This document shows, piece by piece, positions 35,547-43,265 of a DNA stretch of 64,000 nucleotides. The first letter of the stretch is position 1, and every line of letters begins with the position of its first letter. The stretch lies in NCBI GenBank assembly GCA_902802535.1, contig CADCML010000004.1:62001-126000 (forward strand), in the 5' to 3' direction. This stretch comes from an uncultured Bacteroidia bacterium (GTDB lineage Bacteria > Bacteroidota > Bacteroidia > Bacteroidales > F082). The notes below the pieces were generated by a model, which searched no databases, was not told where the DNA came from, and was given only the letters and a program-made list of their open reading frames with translations. The position numbers were made by a program, and so were the translations under genes.

Positions 35547-36302
35547 ATGAACAGCATCAGTAATAGAATCCTCTACGAAGACAATCACCTAATAGTCGTC
35601 AACAAGCTCCCCTCGGAAATCGTGCAGGGCGACAAAACGGGCGACGTATGCCTGCTCGACGACGTGAAAGAATACATCAAAGTGAAGTACGACAAGCCTG
35701 GGAACGTCTTTGCCGGCCTCGTCCACCGTATTGACCGACCTGTGAGTGGCGCCGTCGTGTTCGCCAAGACGAGCAAGGCCCTCTCCCGCATGACCGTCAA
35801 GGTGAAAGATCGCGATTTCCGCAAGATTTATCTCGCGTTAGTGAAAAACCATCCGCCCAAACAGGCCGATGTGCTTGAGGACTACATTGTCAAGAACGAG
35901 AAAATGAACAAGTCGTTTGTCGTTCCTGAAGGTACTAAGGAAGCCAAACTGGCACGCCTGAGTTATCGCGTAGTTGGGAAATCAGACACTTTTTATCTGC
36001 TTGAAATCGAATTGTTTACAGGTCGGCATCATCAAATCCGTTGCCAATTGGCACACATTGGCTGCCCCATCCGTGGCGACCTGAAATACGGCTATCCACG
36101 CAGCAATCCCGACGGCTCCATCAGCCTCCATGCCTATCGTATCGCTTTCGAGCATCCCGTTTTGAAGACACCAATCGAGGTGACGGCACCCCTGCCCGAA
36201 GTCGCTCCTTGGACGGCGTTTCGGCAGTTGACGGTTGATAGTTTGGACGGAAGACAGAGGACAGAGAATCCCCCGTCCCAAGTCCCAAGTCCCAAGTCTT
36301 AA
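35547..36302 (+). CDS. RluA-family pseudouridine synthase
   Basis: A 251-residue enzyme without an S4 domain. VHRIDRPVSGAVVFAKTSKA contains the catalytic Asp63 and TGRHHQIRCQLAHIG the second family motif; together they mark RluA-type RNA pseudouridine synthases (target unknown, rRNA or tRNA). The last ~15 residues, SQVPSPKS, are encoded by a heptanucleotide tandem repeat, so the C-terminal tail is likely variable and not part of the fold. It follows REP unit 3. Confidence 0.9.
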   Translation: MNSISNRILYEDNHLIVVNKLPSEIVQGDKTGDVCLLDDVKEYIKVKYDKPGNVFAGLVHRIDRPVSGAVVFAKTSKALSRMTVKVKDRDFRKIYLALVKNHPPKQADVLEDYIVKNEKMNKSFVVPEGTKEAKLARLSYRVVGKSDTFYLLEIELFTGRHHQIRCQLAHIGCPIRGDLKYGYPRSNPDGSISLHAYRIAFEHPVLKTPIEVTAPLPEVAPWTAFRQLTVDSLDGRQRTENPPSQVPSPKS

Positions 36303-36381
36303 GTCCCAAGTCCCAAGTCTTAAGTCTTAAGTCCCAAGTCCCAAGTCCTAAGTCCCAAGTCCTAAGTCCCCAGTCCCCAGT
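36277..36381 (+). repeat. Heptanucleotide tandem repeat (CCCAAGT)n
   Basis: Fifteen tandem 7-bp units, mostly CCCAAGT with variants CTTAAGT, CCTAAGT and CCCCAGT. It begins in the pseudouridine synthase C-terminus, contains its stop codon (36300-36302) and ends before the LysE-like gene. Confidence 0.9.
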
Positions 36382-36400
36382 CTCGAAGTCAAAAACATTA

Positions 36401-37117
36401 TCAAAACAGGTTGATGATTCCCCTGAAAATGATGAAATAAAGTCCACAGCCCGCCAAAAGCAGCCCCGCAATACGGTTCATCAGTGTGGTGCGTTCAGCA
36501 TCGAAAAAGCGCTTCAATTTGGCTGCGCCCCAGGCTTTTAGGACATCCAAAGAGAAGCTTGTCGCCAGCACGATGCAGAAGAAAATAATGGTCATGAATG
36601 TGTCGCCCGTTCCAGAGGCAACGATGGCCACCGCCGAGAACCAAAAAATCCAGACAAAGGGATTCAACACGTTGAGAGCGAAGCCTTTACCGATAAGATA
36701 CAAGGGCGATGGATAGTCGTCCTGTTCTTCAAGCAGCTCCTTGGCCCGTTTCTCGCGCAGCGTCTCTTTTTTTCGTGCCTTTTGTCGGAATGTCACTATG
36801 CCAAACACTACCAAAATGGCACCCGCCGCGATGCTGAACCATGGTACACCCAAGTCGAACTGCATCCCCAGCTGAAATGAGGTGAAAATGCAAATCGCTA
36901 TCACGACGGCATCGTTCAAGATAACCCCGAAAGCGAACCGCACAGCAGACTTAAAGTCTTGGTGCAGACTGGTTTGCACCAAAGTGATAAAGGCCGGACC
37001 CATATTGATGACCAAGCCAAGAAACAAACCCAACAAAAGCGCCCAAAGCACCCATTCGAAAGAGAATGTGCCTTCAATTTGCGACATGTGGTTGAATATG
37101 TTGGTTGAGCTGTCCAT
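36401..37117 (-). CDS. LysE-family translocator
   Basis: A 238-residue membrane protein from MDSSTNIFNHMSQIEG. About six hydrophobic segments; ALLLGLFLGLVINMGPAFITLVQTSLHQDFKSAVRFAFG is the LysE/RhtB signature (Gly-rich helix, then the conserved P-A-F/x-x-x-V-x-x motif), and KGFALNVLNPFVWIFWFSAV matches the second half's NP motif. The family exports amino acids or similar small molecules. The longer upstream frame overlaps the promoter box at 37150-37157 and is not used. Confidence 0.82.
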   Translation of the reverse strand: MDSSTNIFNHMSQIEGTFSFEWVLWALLLGLFLGLVINMGPAFITLVQTSLHQDFKSAVRFAFGVILNDAVVIAICIFTSFQLGMQFDLGVPWFSIAAGAILVVFGIVTFRQKARKKETLREKRAKELLEEQDDYPSPLYLIGKGFALNVLNPFVWIFWFSAVAIVASGTGDTFMTIIFFCIVLATSFSLDVLKAWGAAKLKRFFDAERTTLMNRIAGLLLAGCGLYFIIFRGIINLF

Positions 37118-37149
37118 AGGAATGTGTTTGCCATAAGGCTTTGAGCCCG

Positions 37150-37157
37150 CAAAAGTA
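37150..37157 (-). promoter_or_regulatory. -7 box for the LysE-like gene
   Basis: Minus-strand TACTTTTG, 32 bases before the ATG at 37117, with a TTG 21 bases further upstream. Confidence 0.5.
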
Positions 37158-37198
37158 ATTAATTTTGTCGAGATAAGCCAAAAATGAAAAATATGCTT

Positions 37199-37206
37199 TA
37201 TTTTTG
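37199..37206 (+). promoter_or_regulatory. -7 box for the beta-helix protein gene
   Basis: TATTTTTG, 26 bases before the ATG at 37233. Confidence 0.5.
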
Positions 37207-37232
37207 CCTCATAAACCATAAATAGTTGAAAA

Positions 37233-38819
37233 ATGAGAAAAATGCTATTTTCATTATTGTTCACGGGCATTTCGCTGTTTGCCAACGCCCAATCTATTGA
37301 AGTAAACGGTTTGCAATCAGGAGTTTGGGCAGCCGATACCGTTGTGGTCACTGGTGATGTAACCGTTCAGGACTCGCTCATCATTTCGGCAGGAACCACG
37401 GTTCTCTTTGATGGATTTTACCATATCGAAGCCAAAAAGAACGCTTTCATCAAAGCCATGGGAACCGAGAGCGATTCCATCGTCTTCACCGTGGCCGATA
37501 CCACGAAGTTTCACGTTTTCAATTCGGGTCGGGGTGGCTGGAACGGCATCCGACTTGCGAAAGCCGAGGCCTCGCGCTTCGACTATTGCCGTTTCCAATA
37601 CGGCAAGGCCGCCCTTGACAACGACCAAGACGGCGGTGCCCTGCGCATCGTTGAGTGCGACAACGTGGAAATCACCCATAGCACTTTGTTTTGCAACTTC
37701 TCGCGTGAGCACGGCGGTGCCTTGAGCGCGGTAGACTCCAAAGTGGTGATGCACGATTGCGATGTGTACAATAATTTGACTTACACTGAGATAGATACCG
37801 TCTACTTCATGTATGGAGGAGCTATGCATTTCCTGAAATGTGAAGTGGAACTGGTGGACATGAACTTCCGATATAACAATGGTGCAACCGCCATCGGTGG
37901 CGCTTTGAGCTTGGACAGTTGCGCCGTGAAAATCGACCGCTGCAAGTTTGAGTACAATTACGGCATCAACGGCGGCGGACTTTACCTCATCCGCAGCAAC
38001 GACTGGGATTGCAGCATCAGCAATTCGCTCTTTGCCAACAATATCTCGGGGCATTTCGGTGGCGGTTTGGCCATCTGCGACTCGTCGCCCAAGGTCAGCA
38101 ACCTCACCGTGGTCAACAACCATTCCATCGGCGTCAATTGCGGTGGCATTTTCTTCTACCAGTACAGCTCGCCGGTTTTACGCAACTGCATCGTGTATGG
38201 CAACACCAATGAAGCTCCGCTTGAAGAACCCGTGCAGATGTGGGCCTGGACCTTTGATGACTGCAAGCCCGAATTTCACAATTGTCTGGTTCAGTATGGG
38301 TTAGAGAACATTTCCAACAACGAAGTGATTGAGGTGTATGAAGACTGCTTCGATGCCGATCCGCTTTTCCTTGACCCCGAGCATGACGATTTCCACGTGG
38401 CTTCAGTCAGCCCATGCATTGATGCCGGCCTCACCTACCCTGAAGACATCTACACCTTAGACTTGGACAAGATGGGGCGCGTCGATTGGGGCACCATCGA
38501 CATTGGTGCTTACGAATACACGCATGTAGGCATGGACGAAACTGCTCAAAACGAGTCGTTTGTCCGCATTGTCGGCAACCCGATAACCGCTGCAAGCTAT
38601 GCCGAAATCGAGTTAGAACATGCTGGCGACCTGACGGCAAGCATTTGTTCCATGGATGGCAAGATATTGGGCAACAAGCATTTCCACCAACTTCAAGCCG
38701 GCCTTAACCGCATTGAAATTGGGGGGATGTTCCAAAACATGCCAAGCGGAGCCTATGTGTTCGTCGTCAAGACAAACGACAAGGTCTTTGCGGCGAAAAT
38801 TGTTAATGGGTGTTTCTGA
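37233..38819 (+). CDS. Secreted right-handed beta-helix protein with T9SS-like sorting tail
   Basis: A 528-residue exported protein: signal MRKMLFSLLFTGISLFANAQ, then a parallel beta-helix (about residues 25-430) with many GGA/GGG turn repeats (DQDGGALRIVECDN, GHFGGGLAICDSSP) and Cys-bearing rungs, ending in DIGAYEY. The last ~80 residues (FVRIVGNPITAASYAEI ... MPSGAYVFVVKTNDKVFAAKIV) resemble the type A sorting domain that directs cargo through the type IX secretion system. It may be an adhesin or a polysaccharide lyase; no catalytic motif was identified. It has its own promoter. Confidence 0.85.
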   Translation: MRKMLFSLLFTGISLFANAQSIEVNGLQSGVWAADTVVVTGDVTVQDSLIISAGTTVLFDGFYHIEAKKNAFIKAMGTESDSIVFTVADTTKFHVFNSGRGGWNGIRLAKAEASRFDYCRFQYGKAALDNDQDGGALRIVECDNVEITHSTLFCNFSREHGGALSAVDSKVVMHDCDVYNNLTYTEIDTVYFMYGGAMHFLKCEVELVDMNFRYNNGATAIGGALSLDSCAVKIDRCKFEYNYGINGGGLYLIRSNDWDCSISNSLFANNISGHFGGGLAICDSSPKVSNLTVVNNHSIGVNCGGIFFYQYSSPVLRNCIVYGNTNEAPLEEPVQMWAWTFDDCKPEFHNCLVQYGLENISNNEVIEVYEDCFDADPLFLDPEHDDFHVASVSPCIDAGLTYPEDIYTLDLDKMGRVDWGTIDIGAYEYTHVGMDETAQNESFVRIVGNPITAASYAEIELEHAGDLTASICSMDGKILGNKHFHQLQAGLNRIEIGGMFQNMPSGAYVFVVKTNDKVFAAKIVNGCF

Positions 38820-38844
38820 AGAAGCAATTTTTTCTCCAAAAGCC

Positions 38845-38873
38845 TTGCATGTTTGAAAAAAGTCGTATTTTTG
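38845..38873 (+). promoter_or_regulatory. Strong promoter with no protein gene downstream
   Basis: TTG (38845-38847), 18-base spacer, TATTTTTG (38866-38873). It is the best-spaced plus-strand promoter seen and fires into a short non-coding stretch. Confidence 0.6.
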
Positions 38874-38877
38874 CACC

Positions 38878-38982
38878 GTCAGAAATGACTGATCCGGTAA
38901 TTCCGCGTGGGAGTAAGACTACACCGCCCCTGCTCCAAAATTTAAGGATGGAGATTGAGAAATCGACCTCCATCTTTTATTT
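38878..38982 (+). ncRNA. Candidate small RNA (~105 nt)
   Basis: The stretch lies between a well-formed promoter and a terminator hairpin. The predicted transcript starts near 38878, contains GTCA-GAAA-TGAC (a GNRA-type tetraloop hairpin) and a GCGTG/CACCGC pairing, and ends at the terminator. A short ORF from the ATG at 38885 exists but runs through the terminator stem. It does not match the SRP, tmRNA or RNase P cores I know. It overlaps the 3' end of the antisense nuclease gene by a few bases. Confidence 0.45.
38944..38982 (+). terminator. Rho-independent terminator of the candidate small RNA
   Basis: AAGGATGGAG pairs with CTCCATCTTT around a 14-base loop, followed by TTTTATTT. The T-rich end is on the plus-strand side, so it serves the small RNA rather than the minus-strand gene. 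Confidence 0.6.
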
Positions 38983-39525
38983 ACCATACTCTCTGCGGAA
39001 TTTCCTGATGAAATCATTTTGTATGATAAAACTCCGCTTGATGGAGATAACACTTTTGCCCTTGAAGATAAGTACTTCTGTCGCTTGAGGGTTTTGCTCG
39101 AAATACGCTCTGATTTGAACAGCAAGCAAACCTCCGTTATAGCGTGTTGTAAGGTTCAACAGCACATGGTTTGACTGGCTTCCCGAGTCGGACAGCCGAT
39201 TTGAAACTGACGAAACGCCCTGTATTGTCTTCAGTTCAAATATTCTGAACACGCCCTTTCTTTCAAATATAAAATCAGGTGTCTTGGTTCCGCTGGGATT
39301 AGGCAATATATATACCTTGTAACCATGGGATACAGCTTTACGAGCGGCATTGAGAAGGCTCTCGTAATCTTTGCTACTGTCACCTATAGCCGAATAGATA
39401 TTATGTTCGCCCTCCACAGGATGGAACAGACCTTTTCGTGCAATCCTTTCCACCTGCTTCGAGTAGGCTGCGCCGCTCAAAGTGTGCAACTTCGCCAATT
39501 CCTTCGCAATATCGTATTCAGGCAT
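38977..39525 (-). CDS. CdiA-CT/tRNA-nuclease-like protein
   Basis: A 182-residue protein from MPEYDIAKELAKLHTLSG (ATG 39525). The C-terminal part has TPDFIFERKGVFRIFELKTIQG, the PD-x(n)-ELK pattern of a PD-(D/E)XK nuclease, followed by SQSNHVLLNL, matching the CdiA C-terminal tRNA nuclease family that normally forms the toxic tip of contact-dependent inhibition proteins. Here it stands alone without a delivery domain or signal peptide, and no obvious immunity gene is beside it. It could be an orphan toxin module, a phage-derived nuclease or a repurposed housekeeping enzyme. Confidence 0.65.
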   Translation of the reverse strand: MPEYDIAKELAKLHTLSGAAYSKQVERIARKGLFHPVEGEHNIYSAIGDSSKDYESLLNAARKAVSHGYKVYILPNPSGTKTPDFIFERKGVFRIFELKTIQGVSSVSNRLSDSGSQSNHVLLNLTTRYNGGLLAVQIRAYFEQNPQATEVLIFKGKSVISIKRSFIIQNDFIRKFRREYGK

Positions 39526-39547
39526 ATTGTCTTTCACAATTTGACGG

Positions 39548-39555
39548 CAAAAATA
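39548..39555 (-). promoter_or_regulatory. -7 box for the CdiA-CT-like gene
   Basis: Minus-strand TATTTTTG, 22 bases before the ATG at 39525; this decides the start. Confidence 0.5.
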
Positions 39556-39588
39556 CCGCATTTTATCGAATGGGCAATAAGAAATGCT

Positions 39589-39596
39589 TATATTTG
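39589..39596 (+). promoter_or_regulatory. -7 box upstream of the 6S-like RNA
   Basis: TATATTTG on the plus strand, divergent from the nuclease promoter. It could drive the RNA from about 39602, with the mature 5' end made by processing. Confidence 0.4.
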
Positions 39597-39666
39597 CAGC
39601 CGATAAACAAAACGAAAGTCAAACCAAACCCTATCGAAATGATTGCAGCGCATCGGGCGCACTGAC

Positions 39667-39855
39667 GGAAAGCGGAATATTAAAATAATAGCAATTGTTG
39701 CTGTTCTTGAAACCCATTTACCACTTCGTCTCATTTAGAGGCAACCTATCAAGGACAAGTTACCAGTTGCCGTGTTGCACGGCGTGGAATACTTGTTAGA
39801 TAGGTGGGTGTGGTAACCCGGGTTTCAAGCAAGGAATTGATTCCACGCTTTTTTT
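39667..39855 (+). ncRNA. Probable 6S-like regulatory RNA (~189 nt)
   Basis: The whole stretch folds into one long hairpin with paired ends. Pairings seen: GAAAGCG/CGCTTTT closing stem; CAATT/AATTG; CTTGAAACCC (39706-39715) with GGGTTTCAAG (39820-39829); TTACCAC with GTGGTAA; an asymmetric central bulge of ~19 bases (39725-39743); ACCTATC with GATAGGT; ACAAGT with ACTTGT; terminal GCCGTG-TTG-CACGGC. The 3' end runs into seven T. This closed-end rod with a central bulge is the architecture of 6S RNA, which binds RNA polymerase. An alternative pairing, GCGTGGAAT (39782-39790) with ATTCCACGC (39840-39848), could rearrange the rod. A leader of the adhesin gene is the main alternative. Confidence 0.5.
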
Positions 39856-39894
39856 CGCTTGAAAAGAAAATACGAACAATTAAACACTAATGGT

Positions 39895-42258
39895 ATGAAA
39901 AAGAAAATTTTACGATTAAAAACTGTGACTAAGGCCGTGATAATTGCGCTGCTTTTAGGAGTGGCGTGTATGACAAATGGGTATGCGCAAACTATTATTG
40001 TTGGTAACTTAAAGTACACCATCAGCGATGACGATGATTATGCTAAAGTGGTTGGTCATGTGGATGGTACGTCTGCTTCAGGAGAAGTGGTGATTCCTGA
40101 AACTATCATTTATGATTATGATACCTATTCTGTAAAAAGAATTGGGAATCAAGCTTTTAAAAATTGTGTCGGATTAACTTCTTTTGTTTTTTCTGAATCC
40201 ATTATCGAAATAGGTAGTAATGCATTTTTGGGTACTGGCTGGTACAATAATCAATCGGATGGTGTTTTGTATTTGAATAATTGCTGTGTGGGTTATAAAG
40301 GAAGTCAACCAACAGACACTTTGAACTTACAAACAGGAACAAGATTAATATGCAATTCTGCTTTCTATGATTGCAATGGTATCACAGGCGATTTGATTAT
40401 TCCCAACTCTATTACGCGAATTGGGCAATATGCATTTAAGAATTGCACAGGCTTTAATGGTACTTTGACTATAGGTACCGCCGTGAATCGTATTGAAACA
40501 GAAGCCTTTGCCAACACTGGATTCACAACAGTGAATTTCAATCCAACAAATTGTACAAAAATGGGTTATTATCGTGAAGATGGTGATTGGTATGGTTCTC
40601 CTGTTTTTAAGGATTGTCCCTCAATAACCACCTTGACTATTGGTGAGAATGTAACGAACATACCTACTTATGCTTTTGAGAATTGTAGTGGGTTGGTGGG
40701 GAACTTAATAATTCCAAACTCTGTAACATCTATCGGGTATGGAGCATTTTATGGATGTAGTGGCTATGATGGCATTCTTACAATTGGTACTTCAGTAACT
40801 TACATTGGGGGTGAAGCTTTTTTTTATTGCCGTGATTTTACAGAAGTACAATTTAATGCAACGAGTTGTTCAGATGGAAGAGAAGGCACAGACGTGTTTT
40901 CTTATAATCTCAACAATACTTCCCTTACAATTGGTGATAATGTATTACGGATACCAAGTTTTATTTTTGGTAGCACTCACTTTACAGGTAATCTTGTTAT
41001 TCCAAACTCTGTGAAAATGATTGGCAATTGGGCCTTTTCAGGTTGCACAAACTTTTCAGGTACATTAACAATTGGAACATCTGTTCAAAGCATGGGTTAT
41101 TTGGCTTTTGCGAGGTGCGGCTTTGATGAAATCCGCTACAATGCTACAAGTTGTTCTGATATTACTCCCATTTACAATTATTTAGGACACAGGCCACCTT
41201 TCGAGGATTGTAATGCTTCTTTGGTAATAGGCGAAAGTGTAACACGAATTCCAAGTAATATGTTTATTGAAGGTACATTTACTTCAGCAACAATTCATAC
41301 AAACACTCCTCCGTCTTTAGGACAAAGTGCTTTAGTCAAAACTATTCCTGTTTATGTCCCATCTTGTTTGGTGGAAGAGTATCAAAATAGTTCTTATTGG
41401 AACTCTTTCACAAACATTCAAGGCATAGCGACATATCCTTTCTGTTTCAATGAAGATGGTGATTGGTCGGATGCTTCAAATTGGGATGGAAACCAATTGC
41501 CTGGAGTCGAAGACGGAGTTATTATCAGTGCTAATTGTGAAATCAATTCTAATGAAGAAGTGAGTTCTCTCAGGGTATTGAGTGACAAAGAGTTGACATT
41601 AAAAAGCAATCATACTCTCACTGTGAATGGCAGATTTTCAAATAGTGGAGGCTCTTCCGCTTTGATTCTTGAAGACAGCGCCCAACTCATCCATAATTCA
41701 GTTAATGTGCAGGCCACAATGAAGAAAACCATCACAGGCTATGGCACGGGCGAGGACAAGTGGTACTTCATCGCTAGTCCAATAACCGATAGCATCATTC
41801 CAAGCACGAGCAACGGTCTCTTGTCAGGCAATTATGACCTTTACTATTGTTACCCAACCTCTGCCGATAGGTTGGAATGGAGAAACTACAAAAGTGATGC
41901 TTTCACGCTGCACAATGGCGAGGGCTATCTCTATGCCAACGAGACGGGCACGGAACTGAGCTTCGGCGGCACTCTCACGTCAAGCAACAGCAACGTGATG
42001 AGAAGCGTTTCTTATGAAGAGGACAACAACAGTCCTGGCAACGGCTGGATGCTGTTGGGCAACCCCTTCGCGTGCAACTGCTACTTGGTGGATGCCGAGG
42101 GCAACCCATTGACCATCTATAAGATGAACGCCGATGGCACGGGCTTGGTGGAAGTGTTGTCGGGGCCCATTGCCCCAATGGAAGGGTTCTTCTACTACAC
42201 CACGGAAACACGCAATGTTTACTTCAGCAGAACCGCGCCTGCGGGCTTGGTTCCATAA
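39895..42258 (+). CDS. BspA-like leucine-rich surface protein, mosaic
   Basis: A 787-residue exported protein from MKKKILRLKTVTKAVII (signal peptide to ~33). Residues ~60-520 are BspA/Treponema-type leucine-rich repeats (IPNSVTSIGYGAFYGCSG and variants). FCFNEDGDWSDASNWDGNQLPG opens a second module, and the last ~190 residues (GYGTGEDKWYFIASPI ... LLGNPFACN) are a conserved Bacteroidales surface-protein module. The first part is AT-rich and the last GC-richer. The protein stops at RTAPAGLVP without the sorting tail that such proteins often carry, so it may be shortened. BspA-like proteins mediate adhesion; that function here is inferred. Confidence 0.8.
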   Translation: MKKKILRLKTVTKAVIIALLLGVACMTNGYAQTIIVGNLKYTISDDDDYAKVVGHVDGTSASGEVVIPETIIYDYDTYSVKRIGNQAFKNCVGLTSFVFSESIIEIGSNAFLGTGWYNNQSDGVLYLNNCCVGYKGSQPTDTLNLQTGTRLICNSAFYDCNGITGDLIIPNSITRIGQYAFKNCTGFNGTLTIGTAVNRIETEAFANTGFTTVNFNPTNCTKMGYYREDGDWYGSPVFKDCPSITTLTIGENVTNIPTYAFENCSGLVGNLIIPNSVTSIGYGAFYGCSGYDGILTIGTSVTYIGGEAFFYCRDFTEVQFNATSCSDGREGTDVFSYNLNNTSLTIGDNVLRIPSFIFGSTHFTGNLVIPNSVKMIGNWAFSGCTNFSGTLTIGTSVQSMGYLAFARCGFDEIRYNATSCSDITPIYNYLGHRPPFEDCNASLVIGESVTRIPSNMFIEGTFTSATIHTNTPPSLGQSALVKTIPVYVPSCLVEEYQNSSYWNSFTNIQGIATYPFCFNEDGDWSDASNWDGNQLPGVEDGVIISANCEINSNEEVSSLRVLSDKELTLKSNHTLTVNGRFSNSGGSSALILEDSAQLIHNSVNVQATMKKTITGYGTGEDKWYFIASPITDSIIPSTSNGLLSGNYDLYYCYPTSADRLEWRNYKSDAFTLHNGEGYLYANETGTELSFGGTLTSSNSNVMRSVSYEEDNNSPGNGWMLLGNPFACNCYLVDAEGNPLTIYKMNADGTGLVEVLSGPIAPMEGFFYYTTETRNVYFSRTAPAGLVP

Positions 42259-42301
42259 TGAGCGTTAGTGAGGGCTCAGAGAATCGTCATGAGTTCGGTT
42301 T

Positions 42302-42411
42302 GAATCCCCCCTGCCCCCCTTTACAAAGGGGGAACGGCGCGAAGCGACGAAGGAACGCAGTATCCGTTCTTCCGGTAGGCTTCCCTCTTTGCAAAGGGGG
42401 CAGGGGGATTC
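42302..42411. repeat. C-rich inverted repeat (GAATCCCCC...GGGGGATTC)
   Basis: Left arm 42302-42332 and right arm 42383-42411 are largely complementary, each itself containing CCCCCTTT.CAAAGGGGG. The interval 42259-42571 holds this element, a short unrelated stretch and the promoter of the next gene; no coding sequence is seen. It may also end transcription of the adhesin gene. Confidence 0.75.
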
Positions 42412-42533
42412 AAAAAACCTAACTCACGCAGCCATAGATCCCAAACCCACGCACAAACCTGCGCAGGGATGACATGGCTGCTACACAAAACAAACAACAA
42501 AATCAAAAAGCTTCTTCATTACCGAAATTAGTG

Positions 42534-42541
42534 TATCTTTG
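42534..42541 (+). promoter_or_regulatory. -7 box for the beta-barrel protein gene
   Basis: TATCTTTG, 30 bases before the ATG at 42572. Confidence 0.45.
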
Positions 42542-42571
42542 CCCGCAAATTATGAATACGGAGAAAGGAAA

Positions 42572-43207
42572 ATGAAAGACAAACGACTGCTTATATTGCT
42601 CATGCTCTGGCTCTTTGGGGCGAGTTCCTTGATGGCTCAAAGACTCGGCGGCGGCTTGATGGTCGGGCCGGCGTTCTCCACCATGAAGATCAGTGGCAAC
42701 GACTCCACCACCTTCCGCGCCGACTTCACGGGTGGCGTGCGTATCGCGCTCATCCCCAAGCGTTCCATCTTTGGTGGCGAGGTCGATGTCATCTACTCGC
42801 GGCAAGGCATGAGGTCGCGGGCGGGCTTGGACGAAAGTGGCAACACCATCCGCTTTCTCGAAAAGTCGCACTACATCAACGTGCCCCTGCTGCTCAACGT
42901 GTATTTCCGCAAATGGAATGAAGACGACGAGGACGAATCCAAGATAGTACGCTTGCGTGTGGGGCCGCAAATCGGTTTTTGCGTCGGCGGCAACGAGGTC
43001 TATGATGTAAAAGAAGGCAAGAAGAAGAAGCAATACATCACGCCGTGGGAGCCCGGCAGCTTCAACCGCATCGACTACGGCCTCACGGCGGCAGTGAGCT
43101 ATTGGTTTGTTGAGGTGCGCTACACCTTCGGCATGGCCAATGTCTTCAAGGAGGGCGGAAAGTCGGCCAACCATGTCATTTCGGTCACGTGGTCAGACAT
43201 TTGGTAG
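42572..43207 (+). CDS. Outer-membrane beta-barrel protein (PorT/OMP_b-brl-like)
   Basis: A 211-residue exported protein from MKDKRLLILLMLWLFG (signal to about residue 23, SLMAQ). The body alternates hydrophobic strands and Gly/Asn turns (GGGLMVGPAFSTMKI, VRLRVGPQIGFCVGG, YGLTAAVSYWFVEVRYTFG) and ends in an aromatic residue, as in eight- to ten-stranded outer-membrane barrels of the PF13568 type. Function unknown. Confidence 0.75.
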   Translation: MKDKRLLILLMLWLFGASSLMAQRLGGGLMVGPAFSTMKISGNDSTTFRADFTGGVRIALIPKRSIFGGEVDVIYSRQGMRSRAGLDESGNTIRFLEKSHYINVPLLLNVYFRKWNEDDEDESKIVRLRVGPQIGFCVGGNEVYDVKEGKKKKQYITPWEPGSFNRIDYGLTAAVSYWFVEVRYTFGMANVFKEGGKSANHVISVTWSDIW

Positions 43208-43237
43208 GGTAAGTGTCCACCTTTGCCAAAAAAAATG

Positions 43238-43245
43238 TAATTTTG
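43238..43245 (+). promoter_or_regulatory. -7 box for the DUF4175 gene
   Basis: TAATTTTG, 20 bases before the ATG at 43266; this rules out the longer upstream frame, which lies inside the barrel gene. Confidence 0.5.
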
Positions 43246-43265
43246 CGGATTCTTTTATTTTGGCT

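Noticed and set aside
36277..36381. Possible CRISPR array
   Set aside because: Units are 7 bp and contiguous with no unique spacers, so it is a minisatellite.
38878..38982. SRP (4.5S) RNA
   Set aside because: The size is right but the conserved GGAAG/GCAGC core is absent.
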